Under the pieces are notes generated by a model. That model was not told where the DNA came from. It made no database searches and saw only the letters and a list, made by a program, of their open reading frames with translations. 64,000 nt of DNA from Actinomadura sp. NAK00032 (GTDB lineage: Bacteria > Actinomycetota > Actinomycetes > Streptosporangiales > Streptosporangiaceae), in the NCBI RefSeq assembly GCF_013364275.1, contig NZ_CP054932.1:4650001-4714000 (forward strand), given 5' to 3'. The translations under genes and the position numbers were made by a program. Positions 50,955 through 59,570 of the stretch are shown here, in pieces; position 1 is the first letter of the stretch; every line of letters begins with the position of its first letter.

Positions 50955-52046
50955 CTACATCTCCCGATGTACGCGCCCCCGCCGCGCCCCCACCCCCAGC
51001 ACGAACGCCACCACCGCGTACGCACCCGCCGCCGCCCCCATCAGCACCCCCGCGTCCGCCCACCGCGACCCCAGCGCCCACCCCGCGTACACCAGCACCG
51101 CCACCGTCTCCGCACCGAACCCCGCCACCGACGTCACCGTCGCCCGCGCCCCGTCACCGATCCGCTCCTGCAACCGCGCGTCCGCCGCCGCCATCGCCCA
51201 CCGGAACACCCCGAACGCCACCGCCACCAGCACGAACCCGCCCGCACGCCCACTCAACGCCCCCACCGCCAAGCACACCGCACCCACCACCAGCACCGGC
51301 GACAGCCACCGCACACCCCGCCCCGCCAACCAACCGCCCACCGCATCACCCACCGTCACCACCGCCACCAGCAACGGCACCGACGCCACCGCCACCCCCG
51401 TCGACCGCACCAGCAGCGGCACATACTCGTCCAGCGACGCCACCCCCTCCAGCACCACCACCAGAACCAGCGCCCACCGCACCCCCGGCTCCCGCCGCAC
51501 CTGCACCCAGCCGTCCCGCACCACCGACCTCAGCGACGGCCCACCCCCACCCCCGCGCGGCCCCCTCACCTCCGGCAGGAACCACCCCGCCACAGCACAC
51601 GCCACGCACACCACCGCACTCGCCACCCCCAGCGCCCGGTAACCACCCACCGCAAGCACCGGCGACGCCACCACCGACGCCGCCACCACCGCCAGCAGCG
51701 ACACCGCCTCCGACCGCCCGATCACACGCGCGTACGCACCCGCCGCGCCGACCCGCTCCAACTCCTCGTACACCAGCGCCTGCATCGTCCCCGAACGCAG
51801 CGCCGACCCCGCACCCCACAGCACGAAACCCACCGCGAACACCGGATACGACGGAAAGAACGCCCACAACACGAAACCCGCACCAGCCGGCAGGGGAGCG
51901 ACCACCAGCAGCAACCGGCGCGAGAACACATCCGCCCACAAACCGGACGGCAACTCCAAGACGAACGCCGTGGCCGACCACAGCACGAACAGCGACGAGA
52001 TCTCAGCGGGGGACAACCCGGCATCGGCGAACAGCAGCGCGTACAC
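50955..52046 (-). CDS. MFS transporter (about 363 aa from the GTG), N-terminus uncertain
   Basis: A major facilitator: SLFVLWSATAFVLELPSGLW ADVFSRR-type motif A (split here), RSGTMQALVYEELERVG, and later spans to VAFVLGVGARR. The coding-like frame extends about 22 codons further upstream (ending ...RRLYAYAFLEDFVLLYP before the GTG at 52046) but an upstream TGA is met before any ATG, GTG or TTG. So either it starts at 52046 losing half a span, uses a rare codon, or the 5' end is damaged. It lies 122 bases upstream of cydA on the same strand. Confidence 0.75.
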   Translation of the reverse strand: MYALLFADAGLSPAEISSLFVLWSATAFVLELPSGLWADVFSRRLLLVVAPLPAGAGFVLWAFFPSYPVFAVGFVLWGAGSALRSGTMQALVYEELERVGAAGAYARVIGRSEAVSLLAVVAASVVASPVLAVGGYRALGVASAVVCVACAVAGWFLPEVRGPRGGGGGPSLRSVVRDGWVQVRREPGVRWALVLVVVLEGVASLDEYVPLLVRSTGVAVASVPLLVAVVTVGDAVGGWLAGRGVRWLSPVLVVGAVCLAVGALSGRAGGFVLVAVAFGVFRWAMAAADARLQERIGDGARATVTSVAGFGAETVAVLVYAGWALGSRWADAGVLMGAAAGAYAVVAFVLGVGARRGRVHREM

Positions 52047-52112
52047 CGGGTACAGAAGAACGAAATCCTCGAGGAACGCGTAGGCGTACAGCCTCCGCGC
52101 GAGCCCCGCCTC

Positions 52113-52611
52113 AGGTGAAGATCAATGTCGTCGGCGCATACCCGCACCCTAACCGCCGCACCGCCGTCCGCGCACCCCGGTATCGAGACTTGAGCAGCAA
52201 CCGACCGGCCAAGCGGAGTGACCGCGGTGTCGGTCCATTCCCGCAGGGTCAGGCCGAGCCCGGTGAGGGTGCTGTCGGCGGGGAAGGCGGCAACCGCGGT
52301 CGGGGGTGCTCGTTCACCGGTCCGGCTCCTCGGGGCGGAACCGGGGCAGCGCCTGAGGTCAGGACGTGGGGCGGGTGGCGCGGCGCCAGGTGCCCTCGGT
52401 GAGCAGCCAGACGACAGTGGAGCCTTCATGGTCGGCGACGCCGAGCGGTAGCGGCAGGGCGCCGGCCACGTACAGTCCCTATCCAGGCCCACCCACATCA
52501 GAACGGTGGACGGCGGTAACTCCGCTCAGCCCGGCTCACTATCGCCGTCGGCCGGTTGCTGCTCAAGCCCCGTATCCAGGGCGGGGGAGAGGCCCGGAAG
52601 AGGCGACCCGG
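52113..52611. other. Stretch without an intact gene
   Basis: About 500 bases between two minus-strand genes. One minus-strand frame ending at 52359 reads VADHEGSTVVWLLTEGTWRR and looks like the last ~40 residues of a lost protein. Another reads VAAFPADSTLTGLGLTLREW. Neither has a start or recognisable domain. The region may be a scar that also removed the start of the MFS gene. Confidence 0.4.
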
Positions 52612-53175
52612 TCAGGCGGCAGGGTCGCGGCCGAACAGCGCCAGCAGCCGCGCCTGGGGACCGGCATCGCCGGGGACGGCGACCTCGGCGCCCAGCATGC
52701 CCGCCTCACGGCCACCAGGCGCCATCGCCTTCGCCGTCTCCAGCGCCGCCTCCGCCAGATCCGCCGGGAGCACCACCGTCTGCCCGGTCGCGCGCGCCAG
52801 ATCCCAGGTGTGCACCAGCAGTTCCAGCGGATACTGCTCCACCCACTCGCGCACCGTCATCTCGATGCCCATCGCCAGCTCAACCCGCCGATCCAGCGCC
52901 GCGGGCGTCAGCTCCGCCGTCATCCGGGCACGGACATCCCGCCAGGACGCCAGCGGGTCCGTGCCGGCGACCTCCCGCCAGTCCGGATCGTCCTGGGGGA
53001 GCGGCCGCCCGGCCGCCCGCATCTCGATCACCAGCAGCCCGGCGGTGACATGCCCCGCCACGTCGACGGCCGCCCACCCCTCGCACGGCGACGGCGACAG
53101 CCACCGGTCCGGCGGCACCGCCGCCATCACCGCCTCGAACGCGTCCAGCGCACGGACGAACCCCTCAGGGACCAC
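52612..53175 (-). CDS. TIGR03086/mycothiol-dependent maleylpyruvate isomerase-like DinB-fold protein (187 aa)
   Basis: A four-helix DinB-like fold with metal-ligand histidines: CEGWAAVDVAGHVTAGLLV (first His), and LELLVHTWDLARATGQ (HTWDLARA, the second His and conserved motif). Members bind a divalent metal and some use mycothiol as cofactor. The specific reaction is unknown. GTG start. It is monocistronic, flanked by gene-poor DNA. Confidence 0.88.
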   Translation of the reverse strand: MVPEGFVRALDAFEAVMAAVPPDRWLSPSPCEGWAAVDVAGHVTAGLLVIEMRAAGRPLPQDDPDWREVAGTDPLASWRDVRARMTAELTPAALDRRVELAMGIEMTVREWVEQYPLELLVHTWDLARATGQTVVLPADLAEAALETAKAMAPGGREAGMLGAEVAVPGDAGPQARLLALFGRDPAA

Positions 53176-53920
53176 GCCACCATCACCTCGTCGGGCCGGA
53201 AAACCGTCATGCGGACCCCGCCAATCTAACGATCACCCCGGCGCGCGTCGCACCTTTTCCGTGGTGATCGTCTGCCGATCTCCCAGATGCCCCGCACGCT
53301 GCTCCCTTTCTCTAAAGAAATGCGTCAGGGCCCGCCCTGGTGGAATCGCGACGCGATGTCAAGGGCAATGAGCAGCAAGGGGGAGTGGCGGTGTCAGCGG
53401 CATGCTCGCGGGAAGCTCGGCGGCCGTAGCCAGCATGGCGTCGGCCGGGGGAGTTCGGGGACGAGTTCCCTAGGGCACGCGCCGACCGACCAGCGGCCGG
53501 CGGAGCCGGTGCGGAACGGCGCCACGGTATGTCCCTTGGCCGCGTAGGGCTTCACCCGGACTTCGCGAATCCGGTTTGACGCGACGGGTGCGGAGTTGGC
53601 GTCCCCGAAGCCGTGAAGTTCTGCACTGCACGATTCGGGCGGGACGACGCCCAGGCCGGCCTGAGACCCGACACCGCCGCGCTGCCAGAGCTGCCCCACG
53701 TGGAGCGCTGCGCGTACGCCGGGCCGTGTCGGATGCGCGGGTCGATCGGGCGGAGGAGGGGCAAAACCGGCTTACTTAACATAATGTGCATTATCGACCA
53801 GCGATCAGGCCAGGTGGAAAGGGGCGATCGGGACGCGATGCGCGAGCTCTTTCGTCGCGCGTGTGCGGGTTCCGTGCGCGCCGTTGACGCTGCGCCGCGC
53901 CGGCCGTGCCGGGCGAGAGC
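53176..53920. other. Gene-poor stretch with an AT-rich island
   Basis: About 745 bases contain no supportable gene. The most distinctive part is 53770-53795, where CTTACTTAACATAATGTGCA interrupts very GC-rich DNA, with the 14-bp near-palindrome ATAATG-TG-CATTAT at 53781-53794. Short frames overlap it but none reads like a protein. Confidence 0.5.
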
Positions 53921-54430
53921 TCAGCCCGCCGGGTCGAGCGTGATCCAGAAACGGTCCTGGCCGTGGTCCCGGCCGTCGTGCGCACCGCCGTTGGCGATGA
54001 TCACCCGGCGTGACGGCTCGTTGTCGGGCGCGCACGTCAGCAGGACGCGCTCCAGGCCGAGCCGGCGGCATTCCACCAGTCCGGCGGCGAGCATCCGCGT
54101 GGCGTGCCCGCGGCGCCGCCATGGCGCGACGACGTGGTAGCCGATATGGCCGCCGTCCTCGGCGAGCTCCGGTGTCAGGCGGTGCCGGACGATCAGCGTC
54201 CCCAGATACTGCTCGCCCGCCACGTACCAGAACGTCGTGCACGGCACACCCCATCGCTGCTGGACGCCGCGGCGCCGCGCGACGAACGCGCCGAAATCGC
54301 GGTACGCCTCGTCCAGCCAGTCCATCGGGTCGCCCGTCGCCTGGTGGTCGGCCCACTCCCCGGCTAGGAACGAACTCCGCACCGCCGTGGTGGGTGCGAT
54401 CAGGCGCGGGGCCGCGCCGGGGAGGCTCAT
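53921..54430 (-). CDS. GNAT-family N-acetyltransferase (169 aa)
   Basis: A Gcn5-related fold: beta-strand AGEQYLGTLIVRHRL, then the acetyl-CoA pyrophosphate loop in VVAPWRRRGHATRMLAAGLV (R/Q-x-x-G-x-G/A form RRRGHA), and RVLLTCAPDNEPSRRVIIAN-GG. It should transfer acetyl from acetyl-CoA to an amine of unknown identity. ATG 54430. Divergent from the two-gene unit starting at 54535. Confidence 0.9.
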   Translation of the reverse strand: MSLPGAAPRLIAPTTAVRSSFLAGEWADHQATGDPMDWLDEAYRDFGAFVARRRGVQQRWGVPCTTFWYVAGEQYLGTLIVRHRLTPELAEDGGHIGYHVVAPWRRRGHATRMLAAGLVECRRLGLERVLLTCAPDNEPSRRVIIANGGAHDGRDHGQDRFWITLDPAG

Positions 54431-54534
54431 ACGTCCAGTGTCTCCGACCGGGCGGTGTGCCCGGATCCGGGAACCGGGGCGGCGGCGCGGGAGTCTCAGC
54501 CCCGTCCCCCGATCCGCAACGACGAAAGGTGATC

Positions 54535-55095
54535 GTGAGCGAGCACCTCGACCAGGTCTTCGGCCGGCTCGTCAACCGCAGCTGGGAGCGGTTCTCCGAA
54601 CAGCTCCACACCCGCGAGATCGACGATCTGCTCGTCGGCGCCGTCATCACCGCGGCGGTCGCCCAGGGCAACGCCCTCATCGACCTCAACTCCGACGGCA
54701 ACCACCACTACCTGCGGTTCCAGCACCGGGAGCGCAAGCACCGGCTGATGTTCCAGCTGACGCACCTGGCCGGCAGCGTCACGGCCGCCAAGACGCTGGG
54801 CCAGCACGCCTCCGTGACGATGGCCTACGGCGAGTACGTCCAGGACGCTCGGACGGTTTGGCAGGCGCTGAAGTCGGAGGTCAAGAGCGGCTTCCTCGAC
54901 GTGGGCGAACCCGGCGTGCTGACCGTCGACGCCGACCTCGGCACCGGATACGTGTACGTCCAGGTCCCCCTGCTGCTGGACCTGGACCAGTACTTCGCCG
55001 ACCAGTACACGGTGAAGTACCCGGTGCTGCAGGAGCACATCGCCGCCGTCGCCCAGGCCTGTGCGAAGTACCTGCACGGCCGCATCGCCGCCTGA
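54535..55095 (+). CDS. Unknown 186-aa protein, first gene of a two-gene unit
   Basis: Not assigned. Well-formed coding: no low-complexity, acidic/neutral, alpha-beta pattern (TREIDDLLVGAVITAAVAQG, HHYLRFQHRERKHRLMFQLT, TGYVYVQVPLLLDLDQYFAD). The beta-rich middle with a helical C-terminus loosely recalls YbjN/secretion-chaperone folds, but that is a guess. GTG 54535 with AAAGG upstream was chosen. The next gene starts 15 bases on, so they are an operon and likely act together. Confidence 0.8.
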   Translation: MSEHLDQVFGRLVNRSWERFSEQLHTREIDDLLVGAVITAAVAQGNALIDLNSDGNHHYLRFQHRERKHRLMFQLTHLAGSVTAAKTLGQHASVTMAYGEYVQDARTVWQALKSEVKSGFLDVGEPGVLTVDADLGTGYVYVQVPLLLDLDQYFADQYTVKYPVLQEHIAAVAQACAKYLHGRIAA

Positions 55096-55110
55096 ACCGG
55101 AGAACCGCCC

Positions 55111-55638
55111 ATGCTTTCGATGATCAACAAGTTCAAGAACAACGCCGAGGCGCGCGAGAGCAAGGACGAGGCGCTCATCGGTGAGATGGTGTTCACGATG
55201 GCGCACCTGGGGTGCCCCGTCATCGGGATCAAGTCCGGCGGCGACCTGCAGTACGTGCGGTTCAAGCCGGTCGGCGACCCCGTCCTGTACAGCTTCACGA
55301 TCGTGCTGGACCGCAAGACCGGTGACGGCGTGCTGCAGCAGGCGGTGCTCGGCAGCAAGGCGACGCTGACGTTCGTGGCCGAGGTGAAGAACCACATCGC
55401 CGACCCCGACGACCTGGTGGCGATGTTCCGCACCGACATGGCGAACATGCTGCGCAGCCCGTGGTTCGGCGACATCAAGCTGGACCACCAGCTCAACTCG
55501 ATCACCGCGACGAAGAAGCAGCTGATCGACATCGACGACTACGCGGACGCCGACGGCGCCGACCGCGACCGGCTCCGGCAGCTGCTGCAGGGCACGATGC
55601 AGGAGCTGCGGGAGAAGGCGGCCCCGTACAAGAAGTGA
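55111..55638 (+). CDS. Unknown 175-aa protein, second gene of the two-gene unit
   Basis: Not assigned. Short basic N-terminus (MLSMINKFKNNAEARESKDE), then an alpha-beta core (MVFTMAHLGCPVIGIKSGGD, LYSFTIVLDRKTGDGVLQQA), and a helical C-terminus (RDRLRQLLQGTMQELREKAA). Overall shape and size resemble the upstream 186-aa protein, so they may be distant relatives forming a heteromer. It ends the unit; two terminator hairpins follow. Confidence 0.8.
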   Translation: MLSMINKFKNNAEARESKDEALIGEMVFTMAHLGCPVIGIKSGGDLQYVRFKPVGDPVLYSFTIVLDRKTGDGVLQQAVLGSKATLTFVAEVKNHIADPDDLVAMFRTDMANMLRSPWFGDIKLDHQLNSITATKKQLIDIDDYADADGADRDRLRQLLQGTMQELREKAAPYKK

Positions 55639-55647
55639 TGGTGGGCG

Positions 55648-55670
55648 GGGGCGGCGCGGGTCGCCGCCCC
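55648..55670. terminator. Hairpin terminator, 9-bp perfect GC stem
   Basis: GGGGCGGCG (55648-55656) and CGCCGCCCC (55662-55670) around CGGGT, 9 bases after the stop of the 175-aa gene on the plus strand. Confidence 0.65.
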
Positions 55671-55716
55671 TCCCCTCCGCGGCCGCCGCGCCGCTCCCCT
55701 GTGGTTGGTGTGGTTG

Positions 55717-55744
55717 ACCGGACAGAAGCTGGATTCTGTCCGGT
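55717..55744. terminator. Hairpin terminator, 11-bp perfect stem between convergent genes
   Basis: ACCGGACAGAA (55717-55727) pairs with TTCTGTCCGGT (55734-55744), loop GCTGGA, followed by TTGCGTAGTTTGTCG. It lies between the 175-aa gene and the convergent DUF72 gene and could stop transcription from both sides. Confidence 0.75.
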
Positions 55745-55762
55745 TTGCGTAGTTTGTCGTAC

Positions 55763-56482
55763 TTAATCCGTTTTGCTGTGCGCGGTGAGGTCCGCGAAGC
55801 GCAGCGCGTTGCGGACGGCGGCCCCGCCCGGATCGTTGTTGAAGTAGACGTAGGCGTCACCGTCGCCCGCGAGTTCGTCCGCCCAGCCCCGCAGCGTCTC
55901 GTCGTCGTAGTGCGGCCAGGGCTCGGCGGGGCCTTCGTGCATGCGCAGGTAGAGCCAGCCGGTGGTCCGCCACAGCGGCGTCTGGGGGCGGCCGAGGCGG
56001 TCGGTCCAGCACAGGGCGGCGCCATGGTGTTCCAGGACGCGGCGGGTCTCGTCCGTCCACCATGAGGGGTGGCGCGGCTCGACGGCGACGCGCACGTCCG
56101 CCGGGAACCGCCGCAGGCAGGCGGCGAGGCGGTCCGGGTCGGCGCGCAGGGTGGGCGGGAGCTGCAGCAGGACCGGTCCGAGCTTGGGGCCGAGCCCGGC
56201 GGCGGCGCCCATGAGCCGTGCGACGGGTTCGGCAGGGTCGGTGAGGCGCTTCATGTGGGTGAGGTAGCGGCTGGCCTTCAGCGCCATGACGAAACCGGGC
56301 GGGGTGCTCCCCCGCCACTGCTCGAACGTCTCACGCCCCGGCAGCCGGTAGAAGGCGTTGTTGTTCTCCACCGTGGCGAAGACGTCCCCGTAGTGCCGCA
56401 GCCAGCGCCGCTGCGGGAGGCCGGGCGGGTACAGGACGCCGCGCCAGTCGGCGTACTGCCAGCCCGATGTGCCGATGAGCAT
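55763..56482 (-). CDS. DUF72-domain protein (239 aa)
   Basis: DUF72 (YecE-like) TIM-barrel markers: MLIGTSGWQYADWRGVLYPP at the N-terminus, FATVENNNAFYRLPGRETFE, VLLQLPPTLRADPDRLAACL, RVAVEPRHPSWW and YVYFNNDPGGAAVRNALRF. The biochemical function of the family is not established. Full length. It is convergent with the unknown pair and followed on the same strand by nothing recognisable; upstream is the 151-aa gene. Confidence 0.92.
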   Translation of the reverse strand: MLIGTSGWQYADWRGVLYPPGLPQRRWLRHYGDVFATVENNNAFYRLPGRETFEQWRGSTPPGFVMALKASRYLTHMKRLTDPAEPVARLMGAAAGLGPKLGPVLLQLPPTLRADPDRLAACLRRFPADVRVAVEPRHPSWWTDETRRVLEHHGAALCWTDRLGRPQTPLWRTTGWLYLRMHEGPAEPWPHYDDETLRGWADELAGDGDAYVYFNNDPGGAAVRNALRFADLTAHSKTD

Positions 56483-56522
56483 CGGCCCCTCCCCCGTCGT
56501 CCGGCGGTGCCTTCGGCGGTGG

Positions 56523-56978
56523 TCATACCCGCCGGTGGGGTTCCAGGGCGCGGATGTAGTCGACGAGGCGGACGCCGATCTCGAACGGGGCGTCGGGGGC
56601 GTCGAGGTCGAGGGCGGGCCAGGTCTCGGAGACGCGGCGCCAGGTGCCGCGCCCGAGGAACGGGCCGGTGGCGGGGTCGGCGCCGAGGTCGGCGCGCCAG
56701 CGCGGCTCGGTGGTGCGCAGGCGAGTGAGGGCGGCGTCGTTGGCGGATTCGTCGCGGTGCTCGGCGTGGAAGCCGATCTCGACGGCGTGGGTGCGGGCGC
56801 CGGGGGCCAGTTCGGCGGGGATGACCTGGGCCTCGTAGTGCTCGCGCTGGGGTTCGGGGTCGCCGAACCAGGCCTTGACGCCGTTGTGGCGCACCTGGAC
56901 GTGGGGGCGTCCGAGGCCGGGCGGGGTCGCCGCCCGGACGATCTCGCCGACCTGGTCGAACAGTGCGCGGTCCGTCAC
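56523..56978 (-). CDS. Hypothetical 151-aa protein
   Basis: Not recognised. Alpha/beta composition with HVQVRHNGVKAWFGDPEPQR, VEIGFHAEHRDESANDAALT and IGVRLVDYIRALEPHRRV. It is encoded upstream of DUF72 on the same strand with a 40-base gap, likely one transcript, and divergent from the tyrosine recombinase. GC-rich third positions support coding. Such proteins seem common in actinobacteria but I cannot name a family. Confidence 0.7.
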   Translation of the reverse strand: MTDRALFDQVGEIVRAATPPGLGRPHVQVRHNGVKAWFGDPEPQREHYEAQVIPAELAPGARTHAVEIGFHAEHRDESANDAALTRLRTTEPRWRADLGADPATGPFLGRGTWRRVSETWPALDLDAPDAPFEIGVRLVDYIRALEPHRRV

Positions 56979-57030
56979 GGTGCCGATGGTACGGGGGTTG
57001 GTGTCGGTGGCGGGCGGTAGCGTCCGTCGG

Positions 57031-58086
57031 GTGCGTCCTTCCGATGTTCAGCGACTGACGGTGGCCGAGTGCGTGGACCGGTACGGGGAGATGGTGCGGG
57101 CGAAGACCTCGACGGGTGCGCTGGCGCCGGCGTCGGCGGAGGTGTACGCGCGGGACGTGGTGACGTTCGCGGCGTTGGCGGGTGCGGAGCGGGTGCTGGA
57201 CGATCTGACCGGTGAGGACGTCGATGAGGTGCTGCTTCGGTTCGCGCGCAAGCCGGATGAGCGGCGCCGGGTGCGGGCGGTGGAGCCGGGGGGCGGTCCG
57301 GTGCAGAGCGCGGCGTCGCAGGCGCGGTTCCGGCGTTCGGTGTCGGCGTTCTTCCGGTACGCGGTGGTGGCGGGGTGGGTGCAGCTGAACCCGATGGACG
57401 CGGTGACGGTGCGGCCGAAGCACCGGGGCGGGCTGCGGGCGGAGCGGCGGGCGCTGACGGTGGAGCAGGCGGAGGGGCTGCTGGGGGCGGCGCGCGAGCT
57501 GGCGGAGGGGCCGGTGCCGGCGCCGCGGCGGCGGGCGGATCAGCGGACGGAGCTGCGGGACGGGCTGATCGTGCTGCTGCTGGCGGCGGTGGGGCCGCGG
57601 GTGTCGGAGCTGACGGCGGCGAACTCGGAGGATTTCTTCGTCAACGGGGGGACGCGGTACTGGCGGATCTTCGGTAAGGGCGGGCGGACGCGGGATGTGC
57701 CGCTCCCCCGTCCGGTGGTGGAGGTGCTGGACGCGTATCTGGCGGACGGGCGGCGGCTGCTGGATCGGGGGCGGGAGCCGAAGGCGCTGCTGCTGTCGTG
57801 GCGGGGGCGGCGGTTGGCGCGGGGTGATGTGCAGGGGGTGATCGACCGGGTGCTGGAGCGGGTGGAGCCGGTGCGGCGGCGGAGTGTGACGCCGCATGGG
57901 CTTCGGCATACGACGGCGACGCATCTGCTGGCGGCGGCGACGGACATGGACGCGGTGCGGCGGGTGCTGGGGCACGCGGACCTGTCGACGCTGGGCCGGT
58001 ACCGGGACGAGTTGCCGGGTGAGCTGGAGGCGGCGATGCGGGTGCATCCGCTGCTGGGCCCGGTGGACGGCCGCCGCGGCGGCTGA
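57031..58086 (+). CDS. Tyrosine recombinase/XerC-like integrase (about 351 aa)
   Basis: N-terminal SAM-like core-binding domain (about 10-120) and C-terminal catalytic domain with all expected residues: R in GPRVSELTAAN, K in RIFGKGGRTRDVPLPR, HGLRHTTATHLL (H-x-x-R), GHADLSTLGRY with the nucleophile Y. It cuts and rejoins DNA at specific sites. Length and motifs fit XerC/D or a phage-type integrase; no attachment site, excisionase or tRNA was seen next to it. GTG 57031 is the preferred start (GTG 57001 possible). Confidence 0.88.
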   Translation: MRPSDVQRLTVAECVDRYGEMVRAKTSTGALAPASAEVYARDVVTFAALAGAERVLDDLTGEDVDEVLLRFARKPDERRRVRAVEPGGGPVQSAASQARFRRSVSAFFRYAVVAGWVQLNPMDAVTVRPKHRGGLRAERRALTVEQAEGLLGAARELAEGPVPAPRRRADQRTELRDGLIVLLLAAVGPRVSELTAANSEDFFVNGGTRYWRIFGKGGRTRDVPLPRPVVEVLDAYLADGRRLLDRGREPKALLLSWRGRRLARGDVQGVIDRVLERVEPVRRRSVTPHGLRHTTATHLLAAATDMDAVRRVLGHADLSTLGRYRDELPGELEAAMRVHPLLGPVDGRRGG

Positions 58087-58170
58087 GGCGCGATTGCCGG
58101 TGCGCTGCGGCGATCGGCGAGTACGCGGGGGTCGCGTCACTGCTGTGGCGTGAGTGCTCGTGGCGGTGGC

Positions 58171-58218
58171 CGTCCGCTGGCCCGTCCGCTGGCCCGTCCG
58201 CTGGCCCGTCCGCTGGCC
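58171..58218. repeat. Four perfect 12-bp tandem repeats CGTCCGCTGGCC
   Basis: CGTCCGCTGGCC is repeated exactly four times at 58171-58182, 58183-58194, 58195-58206 and 58207-58218, just after the recombinase gene and before the convergent HAD gene. Perfect copies suggest recent slippage or a binding array. Confidence 0.85.
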
Positions 58219-58258
58219 TGGGCGGGCGGGCGGCGGGGCGCGAGCCGGCCGGGGGTGG

Positions 58259-58897
58259 TCAGGTGGTGGGGAGGGTGCGGGCGAGGGTGTAGGCCTCGGT
58301 GAGGTCGGTGCCGCGGTAGTCGAGGGCGGCGATGTCGGCGAGGTGGTGGTCGGCGTTGACGGCGACGGTGTTGGTGAGGTGGCGGAACAGGGGTGCGTCG
58401 GACATGGAGTCGCCGTAGGCGGTGCATTGGGCGAGGGTGAGTCCGTGGCGGGTGCGGAGTCGTTCGGTGATGCGGACCTTGTCGGTGGGGGTGAGGATGC
58501 CGGCGGGGTCGAGGGTTCCGGTGAAGGGCATGGGCGGGAAGCGGGAGGCGATGACGTCGTCGAAGCCGAGGTCGAGGAGGCGGTGGGCGAAGAAGTCGGG
58601 TGACATGGTGATGACGGCGGAGTGCTCGCCGCGGGCGCGGATGTCGGCGCAGACGTCGGCGATGCCGGTGAGCCAGGTGGCGGCGGTGTAGGCGGTGGCG
58701 ACGATGCCGGGGGTGAGGTGGCGCCAGAGCCGGTGGATCTCGGTGGAGAAGCCGCGTGTGTCGAGGGTGCCGGCGGCGAAGCGCGCCTCGAGTTCGTGGA
58801 GTTCGGGGAGGGTGCCGAGGTGGCGGGCGATCTCCAGGTTGGCGGTGGTGCCGGTCAGGAGGGTGCCGTCCATGTCGAAGATGTGCAGGTGTCCCAC
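58259..58897 (-). CDS. HAD-superfamily (subclass IB) phosphatase, SerB-like (212 aa)
   Basis: HAD motif I IFDMDGTLLTGTTANLEIAR (DxDGT), motif II AVITMSPDFFAHRL (S), motif III K in LTPTDKVRITERL, motif IV TAYGDSMSDAPLFRHL. Mg2+-dependent phosphohydrolase; subclass IB includes phosphoserine phosphatase, but the substrate here is uncertain. ATG 58897. Divergent or unlinked neighbours give no clue. Confidence 0.92.
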   Translation of the reverse strand: MGHLHIFDMDGTLLTGTTANLEIARHLGTLPELHELEARFAAGTLDTRGFSTEIHRLWRHLTPGIVATAYTAATWLTGIADVCADIRARGEHSAVITMSPDFFAHRLLDLGFDDVIASRFPPMPFTGTLDPAGILTPTDKVRITERLRTRHGLTLAQCTAYGDSMSDAPLFRHLTNTVAVNADHHLADIAALDYRGTDLTEAYTLARTLPTT

Positions 58898-58943
58898 GGT
58901 AGGTGGAGTGTGCCGGAGTGGTGCGGTGGGGCGCGAGTGGTTT

Positions 58944-59384
58944 TCAGTCGTCGTCGGAGGGCCAGATGGCGTAGGAGATGAGGACGGCGGCCCAGATGCC
59001 GAGGGGTGCGGCGGGCCAGAAGAAGGTCCACTCCCCCTCGCGGAGGGCGTTGACGGCCCAGATCGCGGTCATGATGGCGGCGCCGCCGGCCCAGTAGCGC
59101 CATTCGGCGGCCCAGGCGCGTTTGTCGGCTTGGTCCTTGGCGGCGCGGTCGGCGTCGTGGGCTCGGGTGGTGGCGGCCTGGGAGGGGGGTAGGTCGGCGG
59201 TGAGGCGGTGGAGGTCGCCGCGGGTGGTGGCGGTGAGGGCGCGCTGGAGGCGGTGGTGGTGTTCGGTGGGGTCGAGGGCGCCTTCGGTGAGGGCGTCGGC
59301 GAGGCGTTGGGCGGTGGTGTCGCGGTCGTGGTCGGAGGCGCGGACGTGGTGGTCGGCGGCCGGGTGTTCGGTTCGGTGTTCCAT
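58944..59384 (-). CDS. DUF1707 and 2TM-domain membrane protein (146 aa)
   Basis: The N-terminal DUF1707 shows VRASDHDRDTTAQRLADALT, EGALDPTEHHHRLQRALTAT and LHRLTADLP, the SHOCT-like pattern. A 2TM region follows: EWRYWAGGAAIMTAIWAVNA and TFFWPAAPLGIWAAVLISYA. The family is common in actinobacteria and of unknown role at the membrane. GGGGAG precedes ATG 59384. Divergent from dedA. Confidence 0.88.
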   Translation of the reverse strand: MEHRTEHPAADHHVRASDHDRDTTAQRLADALTEGALDPTEHHHRLQRALTATTRGDLHRLTADLPPSQAATTRAHDADRAAKDQADKRAWAAEWRYWAGGAAIMTAIWAVNALREGEWTFFWPAAPLGIWAAVLISYAIWPSDDD

Positions 59385-59570
59385 GGCGGGCTCCCCCAGG
59401 TGGTGTGGTTCCAGGGTGGCGGGCTGAGGGGGTGCGGGTCGTCCTCCGGTATGAGGAATGGGCGGTACATCGTTCGCAGGACGCGGGGTGGGACCCCTGC
59501 CGGAAGTCGGGGGTGGTGGTGGCCGTTCGCGGGATCCGCCGGGGGGTGATCGTTTTCTAGCGTCGTGGGC

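Noticed and set aside
53552..53791. 79-residue minus-strand frame in the gene-poor region
   Set aside because: No ribosome site, Arg/Ser/Pro-rich, starts inside the AT-rich palindrome; not convincing as a gene.
58171..58218. Perfect 12-bp repeats considered as CRISPR or as an origin iteron array
   Set aside because: No spacers, no cas or replication-initiator gene nearby; reported only as a tandem repeat.
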